Shown piece by piece: positions 33,701 to 36,139 of a stretch of 36,139 nucleotides of DNA. The stretch is taken from assembly GCA_035253645.1 (NCBI GenBank), contig DATFBW010000085.1:1-36139 (forward strand), in the 5' to 3' direction. Each line of letters opens with the position of its first letter. The first letter of the stretch is position 1. The notes under the pieces are model-generated. The model made no database searches, had not been told where the DNA came from, and saw nothing but the letters and a program-made list of their open reading frames with translations. The DNA comes from DASYRX01 sp035253645 (GTDB lineage Bacteria > Gemmatimonadota > Gemmatimonadetes > Gemmatimonadales > Gemmatimonadaceae). Both the position numbers and the translations under genes were made by a program.

Positions 33701-33835
33701 CTGCCTAACTAGAGCGGGTGCGGCAGAGAGTGAGAGCGCGGGGAAGACGCTGGCGGCGAAGAGGAGGGCTGTACGCCTTGCGCGTGTCGCCCACGGTGAC
33801 CTGCAGCGTGCGAACAGACTGAGAGTTGGTATCAT
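30782..33835 (-). CDS. SusC/RagA-family TonB-dependent outer-membrane transporter
   Basis: Start ATG at 33835 (GAGGAG 7 nt upstream), not 33892, giving 1017 residues. Signal peptide about 1-40 (long, basic n-region). A carboxypeptidase-regulatory-like domain (about 51-131, GRVTDARTAQGVQSVTIEVEGT) precedes a TonB-box-like DQVVVTGTAG (136-145) and the plug (about 146-260, with GPSIQIRGRSSIGLGNSPIIYIDGVRV). The C-terminal barrel ends in Phe (FNVRF), as expected for an outer-membrane beta barrel. It imports SusD-captured ligand using TonB/ExbBD energy encoded elsewhere. Founder gene of the operon. It has seven GTTAGG cores but no exact octamer. Confidence 0.9.
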   Translation of the reverse strand: MIPTLSLFARCRSPWATRARRTALLFAASVFPALSLSAAPALVRQQPTQGGTLVGRVTDARTAQGVQSVTIEVEGTRLGAITDTEGRYRIVNVPAGSRTLVARRLGFSAVRRTITVNAGQESTVDLALEPSVVALDQVVVTGTAGAEQRRSIGNAVASIDASDALQKSAAPDIGTLLNARAPGVVISQPSGRLGAGPSIQIRGRSSIGLGNSPIIYIDGVRVTNSTGTGPSAVPGGLAGQNSSIAGRLNDIIPEDIESIEVIKGPAASTLYGSEASAGVIQILTKRGGGGSPQFALQLQGGSIFFRDAEGRMPTNYMRNTSGTVVPWNAITQEKDRGDPLFETGYTSLVNASVSGGQNAVRYYVSAAYESDQGVEPNNALRQLSLHGNIDVTPTPTVDIATSLNYVSLRNHLGVDNGASAMFGALFGHALAFPNGRGFGLNFAPEVTQQLWDNYQAVSRFTASSRIEHTPVSWFRHRLMGGVDYAGDDSRALERFALAPWNTIIPNATGRIGQTLRSTTGLTLDYTGTGTFNLTPTLVSATSVGGNLFRNEQNASFLGGIGFPGTGIETVSGTAQSITPSQQDVLTTTIGAFAQQKFSWRDRLFVTGALRVDNNSAFGEDLKWVTYPKFDFSWVLSEESFWPWKGSGVLPSFRLRGAYGQSGRAPQVFSALRLYNPVQGPGGTNAVTPGSIGNPDLKPERGKEIEVGFEASLYDRLSVDFTYFNKKTEDLILNQPVAPSVGFGGSRPVNLGRVDNHGIELLANFQALTRANWDWDISASIATNKDEIKDLGGLPSVITTFGQNHRVGHAIGAFYSKVVVSADRDTAGRAINVLCADTAGRPPIACAQAPLIDVGTPTPTLSGTVSNTLTLWKNLRLYALVDFKRGHRIFNATELIRCMSQVGVPLCDINYNPRNYPVTQVAQSVPSALPQSIADHYVQDASFAKLREVSATYTLPRRFIPGTSGASVTLAARELHTWSDYGGIDPEVSSGGTGIITSQEQAILPPLSRIILTFNVRF

Positions 33836-33895
33836 GCCAAAGCTCCTCGCTCGAGATGGGCGGAGGGGTTGGGAGGGTGCCTGGAGGGGCAAGAC

Positions 33896-33926
33896 GTATA
33901 CAATTTCGGCGTACCAAATTGTATAC
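33896..33926. promoter_or_regulatory. Operator-like perfect 11-bp inverted repeat upstream of susC
   Basis: GTATACAATTT (33896-33906) and AAATTGTATAC (33916-33926) are perfect inverted arms around 9 bases. The arms are AT-rich in a GC-rich setting and lie 61-91 bp upstream of the SusC ATG. Each arm starts or ends with the palindromic hexamer GTATAC, so two dimers 25 bp apart could bind. GTATAC-centred sites occur among GntR-type regulators, but no regulator gene is nearby and that assignment is a guess. Confidence 0.7.
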
Positions 33927-33984
33927 CGGAAGCCCGAAGCACTAGGCCTTTTCGCACGGTCGAGCTGAGGATTGGATGGACCTA

Positions 33985-34028
33985 CAGCTGTGAGCTGAAA
34001 AGCTGGGAGCTGTTAGCTGACAGCTTTA
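33985..34028. repeat. Degenerate 7-bp tandem repeat (AGCTG words)
   Basis: AGCTG or AGCTT starts at 33986, 33993, 34001, 34008, 34015 and 34022, spaced 7, 8, 7, 7 and 7 bp, with further copies at 33963 and 34049. It follows the DinB gene stop (34063, - strand), just past a variant octamer CGTTAGGA. It resembles the heptad tracts at 541-586 and 23508-23616 in period and position after a gene end. Confidence 0.5.
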
Positions 34029-34062
34029 GTTCAACCTCTGAGCTTCACAGCTGACTCGGTCG

Positions 34063-34605
34063 TTAGGACCTCGGGTTCTCGTGGTCCGTCAGCACGGGCA
34101 TGAACGGCACCCAGGGGCCAACCTCCTCCTTGTATTGCTTTGCCATAACCCGCGCCGCTTGCGCGATATGACCGAGGTCGTGTACGACCCATGCAGCAAG
34201 GAGCTGCCGGAGAGTTACCTCCCCGAAGACAGGGTGGACACCGACGCGATCGAGGTCTGCCGCCGTCAGGTGCCAGGATCGCAATAGCTCGAGGTTCGCC
34301 GCGCGAAGTCTCGCGAACTCATCGAGAAGCGACGGCAAGGTGCGATCCACGTTGCGCTTCCAGTGTCGGAAGCGATCGTACGGCTCGAAGCGATGATCCC
34401 CGCTCTGGGCCAGGATGATCTGCGCTCGCACGATCCAGTCCGTCTCTTCGCCGTCGATCAAGTGCCCGACGACATCGAATGGACTGAACGTTTGGGGGCC
34501 TTCGGTGCCGCGAATCCAGGGTTCCGGGAGCCCGTTGAGCAGCGCCCGCAGCGTAGCGGGCGTGCGCTCGAGGACTTCCGTTGCGGAAGCGACGTCGAAA
34601 TTCAT
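34063..34605 (-). CDS. DinB superfamily protein
   Basis: 180 residues, ATG at 34605 with no strong SD. A YfiT-like DinB fold with candidate metal ligands H48 (DVVGHLIDGEE), H142 and H146 (AAWVVHDLGHIAQAARV), the H-D-L-x-H spacing shared with the DinB gene at 16474. The block TWKRNVDRTLPSLLDEF in helix 3 is also typical of this branch (here HWKRNVDRT). The stop TAA is formed by an octamer variant (34061-34068). Sixth DinB-like protein in the window; function unknown. Confidence 0.82.
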   Translation of the reverse strand: MNFDVASATEVLERTPATLRALLNGLPEPWIRGTEGPQTFSPFDVVGHLIDGEETDWIVRAQIILAQSGDHRFEPYDRFRHWKRNVDRTLPSLLDEFARLRAANLELLRSWHLTAADLDRVGVHPVFGEVTLRQLLAAWVVHDLGHIAQAARVMAKQYKEEVGPWVPFMPVLTDHENPRS

Positions 34606-34629
34606 TGTCGGAAGATGCGCCTAACGACG

Positions 34630-35172
34630 CTAGGGCCGTGGGGAGCCGACGAAAACACGGCTCGGATCGATAGTCCTTTCGAACCTGGTCAGCACGACGA
34701 CGGTTCCAGGCGAGCGATACGCGAACTCGTATACGCCCAGTGCGAATGGCGTCTGGCTGAGCAACGTCATCGTGGGAGGGCGCGCCGAATCGGCAACCGT
34801 CACGTCAACCGTCGCCTTCCCATTGGGAAGGAACGCAGCGTACGCATACGTGCGCGTGGAATCCGGTTCCTCTACGTACAACTGCCACCGGTGCCCGTCC
34901 TCCCACACTGGCGTTCCCCGAGCGTCGAGCGCCACATCGGCAATCAACACTGCGCGTTCTTCCACGCCATCACCGTCGAAATCCGCGCGGGCGGAGACAT
35001 TGTACTTCCAGCCGGAATCACCCGCGATGGCCCGCGGCACACGCCCTTGGAGCAAGGTCGAATCCACTGCGCCGGCGGCGCCGGGTGTGTCCGCGGGACC
35101 CGCGTTAGGTGCCTCCTCCGCCGGCTGACACGCAGCCAGCACCAGCGCCAGCGTTAGGCACGCGCGCGTCAC
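34630..35172 (-). CDS. Lipoprotein with EF-hand-like calcium loop, unknown function
   Basis: The GTG at 35172 is chosen because it overlaps the upstream TGA as GTGA and gives a short leader ending in a lipobox (LVLAAC, Cys15); the longer reading starts at TTG. 180 residues. After a low-complexity Ala/Pro/Glu linker is ARADFDGDGVEERAVLIAD, a DxDxDG loop (D64, D66, D68) seen in FG-GAP and dockerin-type calcium sites. The rest is strand-rich (WQLYVEEPDSTRTYAYAAF). Probably envelope-anchored. Cotranscribed with the DUF4440 gene. An octamer (35152) encodes Leu-Thr in the signal peptide. Confidence 0.62.
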   Translation of the reverse strand: MTRACLTLALVLAACQPAEEAPNAGPADTPGAAGAVDSTLLQGRVPRAIAGDSGWKYNVSARADFDGDGVEERAVLIADVALDARGTPVWEDGHRWQLYVEEPDSTRTYAYAAFLPNGKATVDVTVADSARPPTMTLLSQTPFALGVYEFAYRSPGTVVVLTRFERTIDPSRVFVGSPRP

Positions 35173-35606
35173 TCCGGCGCGCGTCCGAGGTGCAAGGCGA
35201 CCATCCGCCAACCGAGCGGCCCGCCTTTCACGTATACGGCCGTGTAGCGCCGGCGTGGATTACTTACCTGGCCATTCTGCGTGTACTTCCACTCGGCAAG
35301 CCCGGTTACCACCGCGCTCGACTCATAAACACGCACTTTGGCATCTATCGTCTTGAAAAATTCGAGTTGCAGCCCAGGCGCGCGCCGCACATCGGCGATC
35401 TCGCCAGTCCGATCCTTCACGTTGCCACCCGCGCTCGTCACAACCAGGTCCTCAGCGAAGAGCTGCAGCGCCAATGTGGTGTCATGCGTCGCGTACGCCC
35501 GCGCCCATGCGCTGTCGAGCGCACGGATCGCCTGCGCTGCGTCTTGAGAAACCGCGGTGGACGGCAGCAGCGCAAATGAGATCAGACAGGCCAGGAGGGT
35601 GCGCAT
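35169..35606 (-). CDS. Secreted DUF4440 (NTF2-like) protein
   Basis: 145 residues with signal peptide (about 1-20, LLPSTAVSQ). NTF2/SnoaL-like blocks: AAQAIRALDSAWARAYATHDTTLALQLFAEDLVVTSAGG, then strands KVRVYESSAVVTGLAEWKY and RRRYTAVYVKGGPLGWRMVALHLGR. DUF4440 proteins are small binding or enzymatic modules, often exported in soil bacteria, without assigned substrate. It overlaps the lipoprotein gene by GTGA and follows the DUF3224 gene by 19 bases, with an octamer (35617-35624) in the gap. Confidence 0.8.
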   Translation of the reverse strand: MRTLLACLISFALLPSTAVSQDAAQAIRALDSAWARAYATHDTTLALQLFAEDLVVTSAGGNVKDRTGEIADVRRAPGLQLEFFKTIDAKVRVYESSAVVTGLAEWKYTQNGQVSNPRRRYTAVYVKGGPLGWRMVALHLGRAPE

Positions 35607-35625
35607 ATCGGCAAGACGTTAGGCG

Positions 35626-36135
35626 TTATGGTTCGTCCAGCGTGTATTCCAGCACGTACAGGTGCTTCCCTTCCGTGATGCTTATCGTCATGCTGCCGCT
35701 GATCCCCGCGAGGTCATCCGTCCCCGAATCGGGCACGACAACGATCGTAAGCTGCTGCGTATCGCGGTCCATCACACCGTTATGCTGCAGCACAAAACTG
35801 CCACGTTTACCGTGCAGCGATCCGGTGACGCGCTCGATCGCGACATAGCCGGCCGAGCCTTTGACCCGCGTAATTGCCGTGAGCATTTGGCCGTGCGACG
35901 TACCGGACAGATCGCCGCGAAATGTCTTATCAATCGTCAGGCGACCCAGATCCTTGCTATCCACTTCCACGCCATTCGTTTGGGGCGTCAGCTTGACCTC
36001 GAAAGTCCCGCTAGCCCGCGCAACGTTCGCTACCGCCACGACTTGACCTCGCTGCATTGGGATGGAAACGTGCGGAACTGCAACCGCAAAGCTAGCGATC
36101 GCGGCCAGCGAAACAGTGACAGGAAACACGTGCAT
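35626..36135 (-). CDS. DUF3224 domain protein with N-terminal hydrophobic leader
   Basis: 169 residues with ATG at 36135, four bases from the window end, so an upstream start cannot be excluded. The first about 25 residues (HVFPVTVSLAAIASFAVAV) resemble a signal peptide, unusual for this mostly cytoplasmic family. The DUF3224 beta-barrel signature is clear: GTFEVKLTPQ, IDKTFRGDLSGTSHGQML, GYVAIERVTGSLHGKRGSFVLQHNGVM, VVPDSGTDDLAGISGSM and GKHLYVLEYTLDEP. The family resembles the allene-oxide-cyclase-like barrel; biochemical role unknown. The octamer at 35617 lies 2 nt after its stop. Confidence 0.84.
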   Translation of the reverse strand: MHVFPVTVSLAAIASFAVAVPHVSIPMQRGQVVAVANVARASGTFEVKLTPQTNGVEVDSKDLGRLTIDKTFRGDLSGTSHGQMLTAITRVKGSAGYVAIERVTGSLHGKRGSFVLQHNGVMDRDTQQLTIVVVPDSGTDDLAGISGSMTISITEGKHLYVLEYTLDEP

Positions 36136-36139
36136 CGGA

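Larger units (their letters stand above)
33836..34062. promoter_or_regulatory. Upstream region of the SusC operon
   Basis: 227 bp between the SusC start and the end of the DinB gene transcribed in the same direction. It contains the operator-like inverted repeat (33896-33926), GAGGAG as SusC RBS, and an AGCTG-heptad tract (33985-34028). No -35/-10 pair could be placed with confidence. The operon could also receive read-through from the DinB gene. Confidence 0.5.
533..35624. repeat. Dispersed iterated octamer CGTTAGGC / GCCTAACG (about 50 exact copies)
   Basis: Hand count of exact copies. CGTTAGGC starts at 2007, 2619, 3994, 4097, 5801, 6602, 7163, 8006, 9517, 9801, 10266, 10941, 11212, 16485, 17577, 17989, 18975, 20250, 20653, 22864, 24791, 25051, 26050, 27606, 27950, 28780, 35152, 35617 (28). 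GCCTAACG starts at 3140, 3580, 6299, 7497, 10631, 12804, 13478, 13626, 14327, 14544, 17079, 18776, 19791, 22026, 22699, 23624, 25756, 27312, 28508, 29168, 30724, 34619 (22). Variants keeping GTTAGG include 533, 579, 645, 696, 1325, 6252, 11004, 12506, 15939, 18211, 24506, 27126, 29767, 29944, 30283, 30801, 31532, 32234, 32317, 32704, 32984, 33703, 34061 and 35103. No flanking consensus extends the word beyond eight bases. Confidence 0.9.

Noticed and set aside
541..34028. CRISPR array in the repeat tracts
   Set aside because: Units are 7 bp and degenerate, with no 25-40 bp repeat/spacer structure and no cas genes.
533..35624. Integron attC sites: GCCTAAC and GTTAGGC match the R-box consensus (RYYYAAC / GTTRRRY)
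   Set aside because: I see no properly spaced GCCTAAC...GTTAGGC pairs enclosing an imperfect palindrome, genes run in both directions, and many copies are inside conserved codons. The resemblance is recorded since an integrase elsewhere in the genome could still matter.
533..35624. Chi- or KOPS-like polar motif
   Set aside because: Orientation is almost balanced (28 versus 22) with no run of one direction, so a strongly polar function is not supported in this window.

Overview
The window is GC-rich, gene-dense bacterial chromosome, probably from the Gemmatimonadota or a close relative. This is inferred from several traits together: high GC, a SusC/SusD transporter pair, many DinB-superfamily proteins, a two-heme reaction-centre-type cytochrome c, a LytS/LytTR pair, a TolB-propeller amidohydrolase and many secreted proteins of unknown function. 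No rRNA, tRNA, CRISPR array, transposase or integrase is visible, so the placement cannot be confirmed here.

Layout. 1-537: 3' end of an erythromycin-esterase-like gene, then a strong bidirectional terminator. 659-3663 (-): four-gene minor-pilin operon (FimT/GspH-, PilV-, PilW-, PilX-like). 4179-5855 (+): membrane GT2 glycosyltransferase. 6037-10588 (+): secreted propeller-amidohydrolase overlapping a DUF1028 protein. 10722-17606 (-): mostly small genes, including five DinB-superfamily proteins, a CTP-synthase-related amidotransferase-like protein, a diheme cytochrome c with a TPR-like tail and several secreted unknowns. 17832-20255 (+): LytS-type kinase, LytTR regulator and an NTF2-like protein. 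20252-21663: two VOC proteins divergent from a MarR regulator across a twin operator. 21599-23500: membrane protein, GT2 glycosyltransferase, AAC(6')-like acetyltransferase and a divergent CPXCG zinc-ribbon protein. 23636-33835 (-): a 10 kb operon of SusC, SusD, three serine hydrolases of the S12/beta-lactamase fold and an M19 dipeptidase, whose genes overlap by 4 nt or lie 4 nt apart. 34063-36135 (-): a sixth DinB protein, a lipoprotein, a DUF4440 protein and a DUF3224 protein.

The strongest unexplained signal is not a gene. The octamer CGTTAGGC (or GCCTAACG) occurs about 50 times by hand count, in both orientations, where base composition predicts one or two. About 20 further sites keep the core GTTAGG. 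Copies lie between genes, across stop codons and inside conserved coding sequence, where they force rare TTA (Leu) codons in Leu-Gly pairs. It behaves like a genome-wide iterated DNA word comparable to uptake sequences or HIP1. I do not recognise it from any published description.

The most interesting gene system is the SusCD-hydrolase-dipeptidase operon. It looks like an import-and-digest locus for D-amino-acid-containing or otherwise unusual peptides, and carries a perfect 11-bp inverted repeat upstream of susC.
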